A DNA stretch of 41,454 nucleotides from an uncultured Pseudomonadota bacterium (GCA_903879335.1 CAIRLC010000043.1:1-41454), one strand, 5' to 3'. Numbered from the stretch's first letter, positions 18,807 to 31,253 are shown. Made by a program: numbers and translations. The notes: generated from the sequence alone by a model not told the origin.

Positions 18807-20726
18807 TCAGTGCTGACTGGCTGGGGTACTGACCCCAAGCTCAGCGGTAGCGCCAGCCGGCGCCGATGGCGGCGGATCACTCGGTGTCGAACCGCCTTCC
18901 CACCCTGGCGGCGGGCGCGGATCACGACCATCCATGATGTCGCGTATTTGATCGTCGCCGATCGTCTCGTAGCGCATCAACGCATCCGCCATCGCATGCA
19001 GCTTCGACAGGTTCGCTTCAAGCAGATGCTTGGCGCGCGAGTAATTGGCATCAATCACGCGACGGACTTCCTCATCAATCACGTGGGCCGTGACGTCTGA
19101 GACCTGCTTGTGCTGAGTCACACTGCGACCGAGGAAGACTTCGCCCTGATCCTCGGTGTAGCTCTGCGGACCCAGACGGTCCGACAAGCCCCACTTGGTC
19201 ACCATGTTGCGGGCCATTTCAGTGGCGTATTCAATATCGCTCTGAGCGCCCGTCGTCACGCCGTCGCTGCCGAAAATGAGCTCTTCTGCGACACGCCCAC
19301 CGAACGCGGACGAAATTTTACTCTCGAGGCGTCGCTTGCTGAGGCTTAAGCGATCCTGCTCGGGCAAATACCACGTCACGCCGAGGGCCCGGCCGCGAGG
19401 GATGATCGTGACCTTGTAGACCGGGTCATGTTCGGGCACCAAGAAGCCAACGATGGCATGGCCAGCCTCGTGATAGGCCGTCATCTTCTTCTCAGCTTCC
19501 GACATCACCATTGAGCGCCGTTCAGCGCCCATGAAAATCTTATCGCGCGCACGCTCAAACTCAGCCATGTTGACGACCCGCTTGTTGGTGCGTGCGGCGA
19601 ACAATGCCGCCTCATTCACCAGGTTCGCCAAATCAGCGCCCGAGAAGCCCGGCGTGCCACGCGCGATAACCATCGCATCTACATCGTCACCGAGGGGCAC
19701 TTTGCGCATGTGCACTTTGATGATTTGCTCACGGCCGCGAACATCCGGCAATGGCACCACCACCTGACGATCAAAACGGCCCGGGCGCAACAGCGCTGGA
19801 TCCAACACATCGGGACGGTTGGTGGCGGCGATGACGATGATGCCTTCGCTGCCTTCAAAGCCGTCCATTTCTACCAACAACTGGTTCAGCGTCTGTTCAC
19901 GCTCATCATGACCGCCGCCCAAGCCGGCGCCTCGGTGACGACCGACCGCGTCGATTTCGTCAATAAAGATGATGCACGGCGCATGTTTCTTGGCCTGTTC
20001 AAACATATCGCGAACGCGCGAAGCGCCGACGCCGACGAACATTTCCACGAAGTCCGAGCCGGAAATCGTAAAGAAGGGCACTTTGGCTTCACCCGCGATG
20101 GCGCGAGCGAGCAGTGTTTTGCCGGTGCCCGGGCTGCCAACCATCAACACACCCTTCGGAATCTTGCCGCCGAGCTTTTGGAACTTTGCCGGATCCTTCA
20201 AGAAGTCGACGATTTCTCGCACCTCTTCCTTGGCCTCTTCAACGCCAGCGACGTCGGCAAAGGAAATGGACACCTGCTCCTCGTTCAACAGCCGGGCGCG
20301 GCTCTTACCAAAGCTCATGGCTCCCCGACCGCCGGCGCCACCCTGCATCTGGCGCATGAAGTAGACCCACAGGCCAATCAGCAGCAGTACCGGGAAACTC
20401 GATAAAAACAGCTGCATCAACCAGCTGGACTTTTCCGGCGGTGGCGCACTGAAATTAACGTCATGCTTCTTCAGGAAGCCGATCAGGGCGGTGTTATCCG
20501 TCTCCGGGCTGTAGGTGACGTAGGCGTCACCGTTAGCGCGGTTCCCTGAAATGGACTCGCCCTTCAACATGGCAGTCCTGATCGCATTGTTCTCCACTTC
20601 AGTCAGGAACTGCGAATACGGCATTTCCGGAGTGGGCGCCGTACGGTTGCCAAAATTGGCGAACACGGTCAGGAGCACGAGCAGGATCACGCCCCATAAG
20701 AAGATGTTCTTCGTGAAATCTTTCAA
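18807..20726 (-). CDS. ftsH: ATP-dependent zinc metalloprotease FtsH
   Basis: This membrane-anchored AAA+ protease degrades misfolded membrane proteins and regulators such as sigma-32 and LpxC in model species. Of 639 residues, two transmembrane helices lie at about 8-25 and 103-123. Walker A GSPGTGKT is at 197-204, Walker [10 protein letters not shown] at about 252-260 and the second region of homology at 301-320. The zinc site HEAGH is at 419-423 with Asp497 as likely third ligand. The start is a TTG preceded by GGAG. The first ATG is at residue 35 and would delete the first membrane helix, so the TTG is well supported. Confidence 0.97.
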   Translation of the reverse strand: MKDFTKNIFLWGVILLVLLTVFANFGNRTAPTPEMPYSQFLTEVENNAIRTAMLKGESISGNRANGDAYVTYSPETDNTALIGFLKKHDVNFSAPPPEKSSWLMQLFLSSFPVLLLIGLWVYFMRQMQGGAGGRGAMSFGKSRARLLNEEQVSISFADVAGVEEAKEEVREIVDFLKDPAKFQKLGGKIPKGVLMVGSPGTGKTLLARAIAGEAKVPFFTISGSDFVEMFVGVGASRVRDMFEQAKKHAPCIIFIDEIDAVGRHRGAGLGGGHDEREQTLNQLLVEMDGFEGSEGIIVIAATNRPDVLDPALLRPGRFDRQVVVPLPDVRGREQIIKVHMRKVPLGDDVDAMVIARGTPGFSGADLANLVNEAALFAARTNKRVVNMAEFERARDKIFMGAERRSMVMSEAEKKMTAYHEAGHAIVGFLVPEHDPVYKVTIIPRGRALGVTWYLPEQDRLSLSKRRLESKISSAFGGRVAEELIFGSDGVTTGAQSDIEYATEMARNMVTKWGLSDRLGPQSYTEDQGEVFLGRSVTQHKQVSDVTAHVIDEEVRRVIDANYSRAKHLLEANLSKLHAMADALMRYETIGDDQIRDIMDGRDPRPPPGWEGGSTPSDPPPSAPAGATAELGVSTPASQH

Positions 20727-20772
20727 AGCTGACTCCAGAAACGGGCGTCCAACCCAGACTGCACCGCGGGCC

Positions 20773-21399
20773 TCAAAGGATACGCCTGCCAGTGGCTAGC
20801 AGGTACATTTCAGCGCTACGCGCACGCGATGCAGGCGGCTTTTTCATCTTGACCTTGTCAAACTCAGCCTTCACTGCACGCAAATACGCATCGAAACCCG
20901 CGCCTTGGAAAACCTTCGCAAGGAACGACCCACCCGGCTTAAGTACTTCGCGACAGAACTCGAGCGCGAGTTCGCACAAATACAGTTGCCTGGGCTGATC
21001 GACGGCGTCGATGCCGCTCATATTGGGGGCCATATCCGACATCACAAGGTCTACCGGCCGTCCATCGAGTAATCGGTGCAATTCCTCGAGTGGACCGGGT
21101 TCGCGAAAGTCACCGTGGATAAATTCGACCCCAGTTAAGGCATCCATCGGCAAAATATCGAGCGCAGCGACAAAGCCTTTTCCATTCAATACTTTACCCG
21201 CGTATTGGCTCCAGCCCCCGGGAGCTGCGCCTAAGTCAACGACCACCATACCGGGCTTCAGCAGTCGCTCCTCGGCATCCAACTCTTCCAGCTTAAAGGC
21301 CGCACGCGATCGCATGCCTTCTTTACGGGCACGCTGCACATAGGCGTCACTCTCGTGCTCCTGCAACCAACGTCGACTGGATTTACTGCGTTTGGACAT
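20773..21399 (-). CDS. rlmE: 23S rRNA (uridine-2552-2'-O)-methyltransferase RlmE (FtsJ/RrmJ)
   Basis: It methylates the ribose of U2552 in the A-loop of 23S rRNA using S-adenosylmethionine. The 208-residue protein has the SAM loop [15 protein letters not shown] (from 53) and the catalytic tetrad Lys36, Asp122 (SDMAPNMSG), Lys162 (LAKVFQG) and Glu197. It precedes ftsH by 46 bases and is divergent from yhbY, as in E. coli. The promoter is probably the small shared one at 21431-21438. No sigma-32 consensus is visible upstream, although E. coli rlmE is heat-induced. Confidence 0.97.
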   Translation of the reverse strand: MSKRSKSSRRWLQEHESDAYVQRARKEGMRSRAAFKLEELDAEERLLKPGMVVVDLGAAPGGWSQYAGKVLNGKGFVAALDILPMDALTGVEFIHGDFREPGPLEELHRLLDGRPVDLVMSDMAPNMSGIDAVDQPRQLYLCELALEFCREVLKPGGSFLAKVFQGAGFDAYLRAVKAEFDKVKMKKPPASRARSAEMYLLATGRRIL

Positions 21400-21430
21400 C
21401 GTCGGAAAAGGCCTTCGGGCTTAAGACTGC

Positions 21431-21438
21431 ACTATACT
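21431..21438. promoter_or_regulatory. Overlapping divergent -10 elements for rlmE and yhbY
   Basis: The 8-bp ACTATACT reads TATACT on the plus strand (21433-21438) and TATAGT on the minus strand (21436-21431), so one site could serve both genes. The plus-strand start would fall on or beside the yhbY ATG (21445). No convincing -35 is seen in either direction. Confidence 0.45.
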
Positions 21439-21444
21439 CTGGCC

Positions 21445-21741
21445 ATGCAACTCTCTGAACGACAGAAGAAATACCTGCGCCGTCTCGGGCATGCCCTGAA
21501 CCCGGTCGTTGCGCTCGGCAATAACGGACTCACCGACCCGGTGGTGGCCGAAATGGATCGCGCCCTGACCGACCATGAGTTGATCAAGGTCCGGGCCCGG
21601 GTCGGCGAGCGTGATGACCGCAACGCGGCACTTGACGTACTGGCCGAGCGTACCGGGAGCGCCCTCGTGCAGCGCATCGGCAACGTTGGCCTGTTCTATC
21701 GCCGTAACCCCAAGCTCGCGCGCATCATCCTCCCGGATTGA
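21445..21741 (+). CDS. yhbY: Ribosome-assembly RNA-binding protein YhbY (CRM domain)
   Basis: This single CRM-domain protein of 98 residues binds pre-50S ribosomal particles. The fold is covered by SERQKKYLRRLGHALNPVV at the start, the signature GNNGLT in the middle and GNVGLFYRRNP near the end. I start at the ATG at 21445 because it gives the normal family N-terminus (MQLSERQKKYLR); frames extending upstream overlap rlmE. No Shine-Dalgarno lies before this ATG, and a -10-like TATACT ends only six bases upstream, which suggests a leaderless mRNA. It is convergent with the DUF4149 gene, three bases away. Confidence 0.95.
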   Translation: MQLSERQKKYLRRLGHALNPVVALGNNGLTDPVVAEMDRALTDHELIKVRARVGERDDRNAALDVLAERTGSALVQRIGNVGLFYRRNPKLARIILPD

Positions 21742-21744
21742 CGG

Positions 21745-22158
21745 TCAGCGGCTGCGCAACTCGCGCACGAGGGCCGTGACCGCAGCGGCGGTCGCCAAGG
21801 CGTACAGCACACTCGACACCCCATGCCAAGCGGCAAACGCCGTCGTGTGGGTGCCATGCGCCAGTTTCTCCGCCTCGATGAGCGGATGCAGCACCCATTC
21901 ACTGGTCGCAAGCAGCAGTGCCGGGGCCAGAACCAGCGCAACGCCGGCGCGGCTCAGTCGTGTCCCACCGCCGAGCACGAACAGTGCGAGCACGAGCGCG
22001 ATGACCACCCAGTTGGTTTCATGGAACAACTGGCCAGCAATTTGACCGGCCAAGGCGCGATCATTCAAGGTCGCGAACAGGGTCGGGGCGACCAAAGCGC
22101 CTACCGTGAGCAACACACCGGCCAATAGCGCCAGCAATAACTGGCGCGCCAGCCTCAT
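21745..22158 (-). CDS. DUF4149 integral membrane protein
   Basis: The 137-residue hydrophobic protein has four likely transmembrane helices, at about 7-28, 48-66, 71-88 and 110-130. Conserved-looking elements are the start [25 protein letters not shown] and the motif [10 protein letters not shown] between helices 3 and 4. This matches the DUF4149/TMEM205-like family often found between greA and yhbY in Pseudomonas and Xanthomonas relatives. The biochemical function is not established. Its start overlaps the greA stop by four bases, so it is probably the last gene of the car-greA transcript. Confidence 0.85.
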   Translation of the reverse strand: MRLARQLLLALLAGVLLTVGALVAPTLFATLNDRALAGQIAGQLFHETNWVVIALVLALFVLGGGTRLSRAGVALVLAPALLLATSEWVLHPLIEAEKLAHGTHTTAFAAWHGVSSVLYALATAAAVTALVRELRSR

Positions 22159-22627
22159 TCGTAGCGAACCGCAACGATTTCGTAGGAGCGGACGCCACCT
22201 GGCGCCTGTACATCAACCACCTCACCCTCTTCCTTACCAATCAGCGCACGCGCGATGGGTGAGGTGATGGCGATCAGGTTCTGCCGTATATCAGCTTCGT
22301 CTTCGCCAACGATCTGATAGGTGACTTGAGCGCCGTCCGCTTGGGCCTCTAATTCAACCGTCACACCAAAGACGACTCGGCCGTTCTGCGGCAGCTTCGA
22401 CACGTCGATGACTTCTGCATTGCCGAGTCGGCTTTCGATCTCGGCAATGCGTCCTTCGATAAAGCCCTGATTTTCACGCGCAGCATGATATTCAGCGTTT
22501 TCCGACAGATCGCCGTGACCACGGGCCTCGGCAATGGCGCGAATAACGGCCGGCCGGTCTTCAGACTTCAGACGCTTCAATTCCGCTCGGAGACGCTCGG
22601 CGCCGCGAACAGTGATGGGAGGACGCT

Positions 22628-22631
<4 letters not shown>
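22155..22631 (-). CDS. greA: Transcription elongation factor GreA
   Basis: It rescues backtracked RNA polymerase by stimulating transcript cleavage through the secondary channel. The 158-residue product has an N-terminal antiparallel coiled coil (about 7-76) with the tip acidic pair inside [14 protein letters not shown], then a globular C-terminal domain with [12 protein letters not shown]. The start is a GTG overlapping the carB stop (GTGA), so expression is probably coupled to carB. carB-greA adjacency is conserved in gammaproteobacteria. Confidence 0.97.
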
Positions 22632-25852
<3,221 letters not shown>

Positions 25853-25868
25853 GTCGTTCGCTTTCTCG

Positions 25869-27017
25869 TCAGGCGGTCTGGGCGCGATCGACGCGCGCCA
25901 CCATCAGGTCGACGAAGTGGCCGAATAAACCGGCAACGTCGTGTGGGCCCGGGCTCGCTTCCGGATGACCCTGGAAGCTGAACGCCGGCCGATCAGTCAG
26001 CTCAATCCCTTGCAAGGAACCGTCAAACAAGGAGCGGTGGGTGGCCCGAACGTTCGCCGGCAGCGTCGTCTCGTCGACCGCAAAACCATGGTTTTGACTC
26101 GTGATCAGCACGCGACCGGTCGTGCTCTCTTGCACCGGATGGTTTGCGCCGTGATGGCCAAACTTCATCTTCACGGTCCGGGCGCCAACCGCAAGCCCGA
26201 GCAACTGATGCCCGAGGCAGATGCCGAAGACCGGGATCTCGGTCGTCAGGAAGGTCCGGATCGCGGCGATCGCGTAATCGCATGGCTCCGGATCCCCTGG
26301 GCCATTCGACAGGAAGATGCCGTCTGGATTCAGCGCGAGGACGTCTGCCGCCGGAGTCTGTGCCGGCACGACCGTCACCCGACAGCCGTGATCGGCGAGC
26401 ATGCGCAAAATATTTCGCTTCACACCGAAATCGTAGGCCACCACGTGCAGGCGGCTCCCCGGTCGTACCGCGCGCGGCGGCTCACCGACCCAATTGGTGC
26501 CTTCATTCCATTGGTAGGACTCACCCGTGGTCACGACCTTGGCGAGGTCCATGCCCTTGAGGCCCGGGAAATGTCGCGCGGCGGCGATCGCCACCTCAGG
26601 ATCGACCTGATCCCCGGTCAAAATGCAGCCTGCTTGGGCGCCTTTGCTGCGCAAGATTCGTGTTAAGCGGCGGGTGTCGATATCGGCGATCGCCACCGTG
26701 TTGCCACGCTTTAAAAAGTCGCCAAGCGACTCTGCGGCGCGCCAGTTTGAGTGCAAGGCCGGCAAATCGCGGATCACGAGACCCGCGGCATAGATGCCGC
26801 CGGATTCCATGTCCTCCGGCGTCGTGCCGTAGTTGCCGATATGCGGGTAAGTCAGCGTCACAATCTGACGCGTATAGGAAGGGTCGGTGAGGATTTCCTG
26901 GTAACCGGTCATGGCCGTGTTAAACACGACCTCGCCAACGGTCTGGCCGGCAGCACCGACGGAAATACCTTTAAATACCGAGCCATCTTCGAGGGCGAGT
27001 ACAGCAGACGTCGTCAA
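25869..27017 (-). CDS. carA: Carbamoyl-phosphate synthase small subunit
   Basis: This glutamine amidotransferase subunit supplies ammonia to CarB. In 382 residues the class I glutaminase triad is Cys267 ([11 protein letters not shown]), His351 and Glu353 ([13 protein letters not shown]); the N-terminal domain carries the family opening [11 protein letters not shown]. The start is a TTG at 27015-27017 with GGGAGA upstream; an ATG ten bases earlier is out of frame and stops after three codons. E. coli carA is also known to initiate at UUG. It is preceded by a structured leader of about 130 bases rather than directly by dapB. Confidence 0.97.
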   Translation of the reverse strand: MTTSAVLALEDGSVFKGISVGAAGQTVGEVVFNTAMTGYQEILTDPSYTRQIVTLTYPHIGNYGTTPEDMESGGIYAAGLVIRDLPALHSNWRAAESLGDFLKRGNTVAIADIDTRRLTRILRSKGAQAGCILTGDQVDPEVAIAAARHFPGLKGMDLAKVVTTGESYQWNEGTNWVGEPPRAVRPGSRLHVVAYDFGVKRNILRMLADHGCRVTVVPAQTPAADVLALNPDGIFLSNGPGDPEPCDYAIAAIRTFLTTEIPVFGICLGHQLLGLAVGARTVKMKFGHHGANHPVQESTTGRVLITSQNHGFAVDETTLPANVRATHRSLFDGSLQGIELTDRPAFSFQGHPEASPGPHDVAGLFGHFVDLMVARVDRAQTA

Positions 27018-27055
27018 CGGCTCATTCTCCCGAGGCGAGCGGCACGCGAGCAGCC

Positions 27056-27121
27056 TCTACACCCCGCGCAGGGCGTAGATGTGCAAAGCGGGTGGAGCCT
27101 GTGTGTAGACTCCGCCCGCTT
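27056..27121 (-). promoter_or_regulatory. Two tandem hairpins in the carA 5' leader
   Basis: In transcript order the first hairpin pairs 27121-27110 with 27097-27086 (AAGCGGGCGGAG with CTCCACCCGCTT, one mismatch, 12-base loop). The second pairs 27079-27071 with 27064-27056 (TCTACGCCC with GGGTGTAGA, one G-U, 6-base loop). They lie between the likely promoter and the carA ribosome site. The spacing would allow control of elongation or mRNA stability, but no T-run marks either as an attenuator terminator. Confidence 0.45.
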
Positions 27122-27155
27122 CGGTCGTTACGCGTGGATTTCGATCCGGGTGGCG

Positions 27156-27184
27156 ATTCTACGGCACTGGGTTCTTTCGCACCA
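27156..27184 (-). promoter_or_regulatory. Possible carA promoter
   Basis: A good -10, TAGAAT (27161-27156 on the minus strand), has only a weak TGGTGC as -35 at 17-base spacing (27184-27179). It would start transcription near 27149 and produce the hairpin-bearing leader. No ARG box or PurR-like operator is evident. Confidence 0.35.
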
Positions 27185-27218
27185 GTCTCGAGTCGAGTGC
27201 CCGCCGTCGATCGACCCA

Positions 27219-28163
27219 TCAATCCAGGCTTGTGGGCCGCGGTCTCGACGCCCCCGAATCCAAGGGCAAGAAGTCCGCGGCGGGGGTTGCCAGCAGATGC
27301 TGACGAAACGCAGCCGCCACGGGCGAGAGCTGGGCGTGTGCTCGATGCACGAGGTGCCAGTGGGTGTGGATGGGAAAGCCATCGACATCGAGCGCCTGTA
27401 CGCCATGCTCACCGGCGAGTCCGTGAAGGGCGTGACGGGAGACGATGCCTAAACCCAAGCCGCCAGCGACCGCCTCCTTGATGGCCTCGTTGCTGCCGAG
27501 TTGCAGACGGATGTCCGGCCGGAAATGCTGGGCACGAAAAAATTGATCAGCGGCCATCCGCGTTCCAGAGCCGAACTCTCGCAACACGAAGCGCCGCTCG
27601 GCAAGACTCGCCAACGGGATCCGTCTAGACCGGGTCAATGGATCGCCAACCGCGCCGATCAGCACCAACGGGTTGTCCATGAACACCGTCTCCTGCAGCG
27701 CTGCACTGCGCGGCGGCTGGGACATGATGTAAAGATCATCTGAATTCTCATTAATTCTCTGCAAGATACCGTTTCTATTATTTATTTCCAGGGATATATC
27801 GATACCCGGATGGCGCTCGCAAAAGGCGCCAATCAAGCGCGGCATGAAGTACTTGGCGGTGCTGACGACGGCCACTTTGAGTGTGCCGCGGGTTAGACCC
27901 TGGATGGCGTCAACGGTCTGCTCGAATCGTCCCCAGGTCGCGGTCATCTCCCGGGCCGTTGTGGCTAAGGCATGACCGACCTCGGAGAGGATCACCTTGC
28001 GACCGACGACTTCATACAGTGGTAGGCCAATCGCGTCCGATATGTCTTTGAGCGCCATGGAGGCCGTCGGTTGGGTGACATGCAATGCCCGCGCAGCCGC
28101 CGTCACGCTGCCCGTGTCTGCCAGTGCCGCAAAGAGGCGCAACTGCCGATAGGTGATATGCAT
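27219..28163 (-). CDS. LysR-family transcriptional regulator, CbbR/CmpR-like
   Basis: The 314-residue regulator has an N-terminal winged helix-turn-helix (about 3-62; ALHVTQPTASMALKDI is the recognition region) and a type 2 periplasmic-binding-like effector domain. Segments such as STAKYFMPRLIG, the NRNGILQRINENSDDLYIMS stretch and REFGSGTRMAADQFF resemble CbbR/CmpR/NdhR proteins, which control CO2 fixation and bicarbonate uptake genes. It is divergent from the SbtA-like transporter, with operator-like sites in the 85-bp gap, so that transporter is its likely target. The last 20 residues are a Pro/Ser/Arg-rich extension. The effector is unknown. Confidence 0.88.
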   Translation of the reverse strand: MHITYRQLRLFAALADTGSVTAAARALHVTQPTASMALKDISDAIGLPLYEVVGRKVILSEVGHALATTAREMTATWGRFEQTVDAIQGLTRGTLKVAVVSTAKYFMPRLIGAFCERHPGIDISLEINNRNGILQRINENSDDLYIMSQPPRSAALQETVFMDNPLVLIGAVGDPLTRSRRIPLASLAERRFVLREFGSGTRMAADQFFRAQHFRPDIRLQLGSNEAIKEAVAGGLGLGIVSRHALHGLAGEHGVQALDVDGFPIHTHWHLVHRAHAQLSPVAAAFRQHLLATPAADFLPLDSGASRPRPTSLD

Positions 28164-28170
28164 AAGTTTT

Positions 28171-28203
28171 AATCTATAGATTGAAGCCGATAAATCTATT
28201 TTA
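28171..28203. promoter_or_regulatory. Twin LysR-type operator sites between lysR and the transporter
   Basis: A perfect 12-bp palindrome AATCTATAGATT (28171-28182) begins eight bases before the lysR ATG. A second near-palindrome TAAATCTATTTTA (28191-28203) follows, with T and A spaced as in the T-N11-A LysR motif. The shared ATCTA words are 22 bp apart, two helical turns. The first overlaps the likely lysR -10, fitting autorepression, and the second lies upstream of the transporter start. Confidence 0.6.
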
Positions 28204-28248
28204 CCTGATTATTTGATGTCCGTACTCTGCGCCGCCAGGAGGTACCCC

Positions 28249-29217
28249 ATGCATACCCTGCTCGACCCCGCGATCCTATTTTTCATTTTCGGTCTGATGG
28301 CTGGACTTCTGCGCTCAAATTTAGAAATTCCGCCTGCGATTGCTCGATTTTTGTCGCTGTACCTACTCATGGCACTCGGACTCAAGGGCGGTTTCGCCCT
28401 AGCGCATTCCGGTGTGACCTGGGAGGTCGGTACAAGCCTCGCTGCCGCCGTGACATTAGCGCTGGTCGTACCGGTGCTGGGCTTCGTTGTGCTGACGCAG
28501 ATCTTGTCGGGCTTTGATGCGCTGGCGGTGGCCGCCACCTATGGCTCGGTCAGCGCCGTCACCTTCGTCACGGCCGTGCAAACCTTGGAGCACCAAGGGA
28601 TCACTTATGGCGGCCACATGGCGGCAGCTATGGCCTTGATGGAATCCCCGGCCATTCTGATCGCGGTACTCGGCGCTAATGCCCTGCGCCGTCAGCAGCA
28701 CGCCCGCACCCCCCATACCGCCCGACCCACCTTAGGGCAGACATTGCATGAATCCCTGACGGACGGCGCCCAACTGCTCCTCTTGGGCGCCATGGCGGTG
28801 GGTATGCTCACGGGTGAATCCGGCAAGACGGCCATGCAACCCTTCTCCGGAGACCTCTTCAAAGGAATGCTGGCCTTCTTTCTGCTCGATATGGGCCTGC
28901 TGACCGCGCGCAATCTACCCACGCTGCGCGGCACCTCAATCTGGCTTTTGGGGTATGCGCTCTTCGCACCGCTCGTCCACGCCGCGCTCGCGCTTGGCCT
29001 CGCGCGACTGCTGCACCTATCGCCCGGCAACGGGGCCCTGCTCATGGTGCTGGCGGCGAGCGCCTCTTACATCGCGGTACCGGCAGTGCTTCGGGAGGCG
29101 ATCCCGGAAGCGCGACCGCCGCTGTACTTTGGCCTATCGCTCGGCGTCACGTTTCCACTGAACCTCTTGCTCGGCATCCCGCTCTACCTCCTGCTCGCTC
29201 AGCGAGTCTTGGGGTAG
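28249..29217 (+). CDS. SbtA-family sodium-dependent bicarbonate transporter
   Basis: The 322-residue inner-membrane protein has about ten hydrophobic helices in two halves separated by a polar loop (about 148-168). Family segments include LLMALGLKGGFAL near 40-52, TYGSVSAVTFVTAVQ, and the C-terminal ASASYIAVPAVLREAIPEA with LGVTFPLNLLLGIPLY (about 270-313). SbtA proteins import bicarbonate with sodium in cyanobacteria and some chemoautotrophs. The ATG at 28249 has an excellent AGGAGG seven bases ahead; upstream in-frame starts lack one. No SbtB-type PII partner is adjacent. It sits beside carAB, whose product uses bicarbonate, but transport activity is inferred from family only. Confidence 0.85.
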   Translation: MHTLLDPAILFFIFGLMAGLLRSNLEIPPAIARFLSLYLLMALGLKGGFALAHSGVTWEVGTSLAAAVTLALVVPVLGFVVLTQILSGFDALAVAATYGSVSAVTFVTAVQTLEHQGITYGGHMAAAMALMESPAILIAVLGANALRRQQHARTPHTARPTLGQTLHESLTDGAQLLLLGAMAVGMLTGESGKTAMQPFSGDLFKGMLAFFLLDMGLLTARNLPTLRGTSIWLLGYALFAPLVHAALALGLARLLHLSPGNGALLMVLAASASYIAVPAVLREAIPEARPPLYFGLSLGVTFPLNLLLGIPLYLLLAQRVLG

Positions 29218-29231
29218 CTCCCATTCATCGC

Positions 29232-29270
29232 CCCTCAGCGCCCCACCCAGCGCGGTGGCGGCGTTGAGGG
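29232..29270. terminator. Long hairpin between the convergent transporter and dapB genes
   Basis: The arms CCCTCA-G-CGCC-CCACC (29232-29247) and GGTGG-c-GGCG-T-TGAGGG (29254-29270) form a stem of about 16 bp with one G-U pair and one bulge, and a 6-base loop. It is placed between two convergent genes, as expected of a bidirectional terminator, though no T-run follows on either strand. Confidence 0.6.
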
Positions 29271-29296
29271 CCGGACCTTGGAGGTTGAAAACGACC

Positions 29297-30109
29297 TCAG
29301 CGCAGCTCGAGTACATCCGCCATGGAGTAACGACCCGGCGCTCGCGCCGCGAGCCAAGCTGCCGCCCGCAATGCCCCATAGGCAAACGTCATTCGATCGT
29401 GTGCCCGGTGCGTGATCTCAATCCGCTCACCGGGACCGGCAAAGTAAACCGTGTGCTCGCCGACGATATCGCCGCCGCGGAGCACCGAAAAACCAATTGA
29501 ACCGGCGCTGCGGGCACCACGACGTTCCGTTTGAACCGGCCCCAAAGTCTCGCCGCGACCGCGAGCCGCAGCAGCCCCGAGTTGCAAGGCCGTCCCCGAT
29601 GGGGCGTCGACCTTGTACCGGTGATGCGCTTCAAAGACTTCTATATCGTAGTCGCGCGGCAATGATGACGCTGCTTTTTCAATGAGTTGTGCGATTAAGT
29701 TAACGCCAAGACTGGTGTTCGCAGCGACCAGCACGGGGATGTGCGCGCTCGCCTCTTCAACCGCCATCAAATCCTCTGCAGTTAAGCCGGTGGTGCCAAT
29801 GACGATCCCCACACCGGCCTGTACACACGCCGATAGGTGCGCAGACACAGCCCCAGCCACGGAAAAATCGACCGCCACGTCGGCGCCACTCAGGCCGACC
29901 GATGCATCGGCCGTTAGAGCAATGCCCATGGGCGTCGCAAGTCCAGCGCTCGTGCCGGCATCGGCACCCAAAACTGGGCTACCTGCGGATGCGACGGCGG
30001 TGGACAAAGCATAGTCCGTGCTCTCGTGGATGGCACGGATCAGACTGTGGCCCATGCGGCCGGTCGCGCCGAAAAGGGCGATTGCAACGGGTGAGGTTTG
30101 AGCGTTCAT
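29297..30109 (-). CDS. dapB: 4-hydroxy-tetrahydrodipicolinate reductase
   Basis: It is an NAD(P)H-dependent step of the diaminopimelate/lysine pathway. The 270-residue protein has the nucleotide-binding GATGRMG at 14-20 and the active-site segment [15 protein letters not shown] with His162 and Lys166 as catalytic pair. The ATG at 30107-30109 overlaps the dnaJ stop by four bases and gives the normal N-terminus; an extension upstream reads into dnaJ. dnaJ-dapB coupling is conserved in Pseudomonas relatives, but here dapB is cut off from carA by the lysR/sbtA pair. Confidence 0.97.
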   Translation of the reverse strand: MNAQTSPVAIALFGATGRMGHSLIRAIHESTDYALSTAVASAGSPVLGADAGTSAGLATPMGIALTADASVGLSGADVAVDFSVAGAVSAHLSACVQAGVGIVIGTTGLTAEDLMAVEEASAHIPVLVAANTSLGVNLIAQLIEKAASSLPRDYDIEVFEAHHRYKVDAPSGTALQLGAAAARGRGETLGPVQTERRGARSAGSIGFSVLRGGDIVGEHTVYFAGPGERIEITHRAHDRMTFAYGALRAAAWLAARAPGRYSMADVLELR

Positions 30110-31230
30110 TTGGATCCAAAGAAACTCTTGACGCCATCGAGCCAAGACGACTCACGGGGATTGTGGCGCGACGGATCACCCTTGAGAGTCGCTTCAAATT
30201 GACGCAATAAGTCCTTCTGCTCACTCGATAAATTGACCGGTGTCTCGATCACCACTCGGCAATACAAGTCACCCCGGCTGCCACCGCGTACCGGACGGAC
30301 GCCCTGGTCGCGTAAGCGGAACATGCGTCCCGACTGGGTCTCCGCCGGCACCTTAATCTTGGCGCTACCTTCCAAGGTTGGCACCTCGACTTCTCCTCCG
30401 AGCGCGGCCGTCGTGAACGTGACGGGCACCTCACAGGACAGATCCGCCCCGTCACGCTCGAAAATCGCATGCTTGCGGACGGCGACCTCGACGTACAGGT
30501 CACCGGAGGGCCCCCCATTTCGGCCCGCCTCACCCTCACCCGACAGACGAATGCGATCGCCGGTATCGACACCGGCCGGAATTTTCACTTGCAGCGTTCG
30601 CGACTTGCGGACGCGACCCTGACCGTAGCACCCATCGCAGGGCGACTCGATGATCATGCCGCGGCCTTTGCAGCGGTTGCAGGGTTGCTGCACCGCGAAG
30701 AAGCCTTGCTGAATTCGTACCTGACCGGTACCCCCGCAGGTGGCGCAGCGGGTTGGCGTCGTGCCCTTGGCAGCGCCATTGCCACCGCAGGGGTCGCACT
30801 CCACGAGGGTGGTGATGTCGATCTCACTGTTGTGACCGAACACCGCCTGCTCGAGATCCAGTTCCAGTTCGTAGCGTAAATCCGCGCCGCGAAACACTTG
30901 GCGACCGCCGCCGCGGCGACCACCACCGAAAATATCGCCAAATACTTCGCCGAAAATGTCGCCGAAGGCCTCGCCCGGATCCATACCCGCGCCGCTCTGC
31001 TGCTGATTCACGCCGGCGTGGCCGAACTGGTCGTAGGCTGCACGCTTCTGCGGATCGGACAACATCTCGTAGGCTTCTTTAGCCTCCTTGAATGAGTCCT
31101 CGGCCGTCGCATCCCCCGGATTTCGGTCCGGGTGATACTTCATCGCCAGGCGACGGTATGCCTTCTTGATTTCAGCCTCGGAAGCGGTCTTCGCGACTTC
31201 AAGAACTTCGTAGTAATCACGCTTGGCCAT
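30106..31230 (-). CDS. dnaJ: Co-chaperone DnaJ (Hsp40)
   Basis: It stimulates DnaK ATPase and delivers unfolded substrates. Of 374 residues, the J domain (1-70) has HPD at 33-35; a Gly-rich linker follows. The zinc-binding region has all four repeats, [24 protein letters not shown] and CDGCYGQG (about 145-210); then come the C-terminal substrate-binding domains. It starts 81 bases after dnaK, across a strong hairpin, and ends four bases inside dapB. All motifs are intact, a type I DnaJ. Confidence 0.98.
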   Translation of the reverse strand: MAKRDYYEVLEVAKTASEAEIKKAYRRLAMKYHPDRNPGDATAEDSFKEAKEAYEMLSDPQKRAAYDQFGHAGVNQQQSGAGMDPGEAFGDIFGEVFGDIFGGGRRGGGRQVFRGADLRYELELDLEQAVFGHNSEIDITTLVECDPCGGNGAAKGTTPTRCATCGGTGQVRIQQGFFAVQQPCNRCKGRGMIIESPCDGCYGQGRVRKSRTLQVKIPAGVDTGDRIRLSGEGEAGRNGGPSGDLYVEVAVRKHAIFERDGADLSCEVPVTFTTAALGGEVEVPTLEGSAKIKVPAETQSGRMFRLRDQGVRPVRGGSRGDLYCRVVIETPVNLSSEQKDLLRQFEATLKGDPSRHNPRESSWLDGVKSFFGSK

Positions 31231-31253
31231 GCACTCACCCTTAAAACCAGAAT

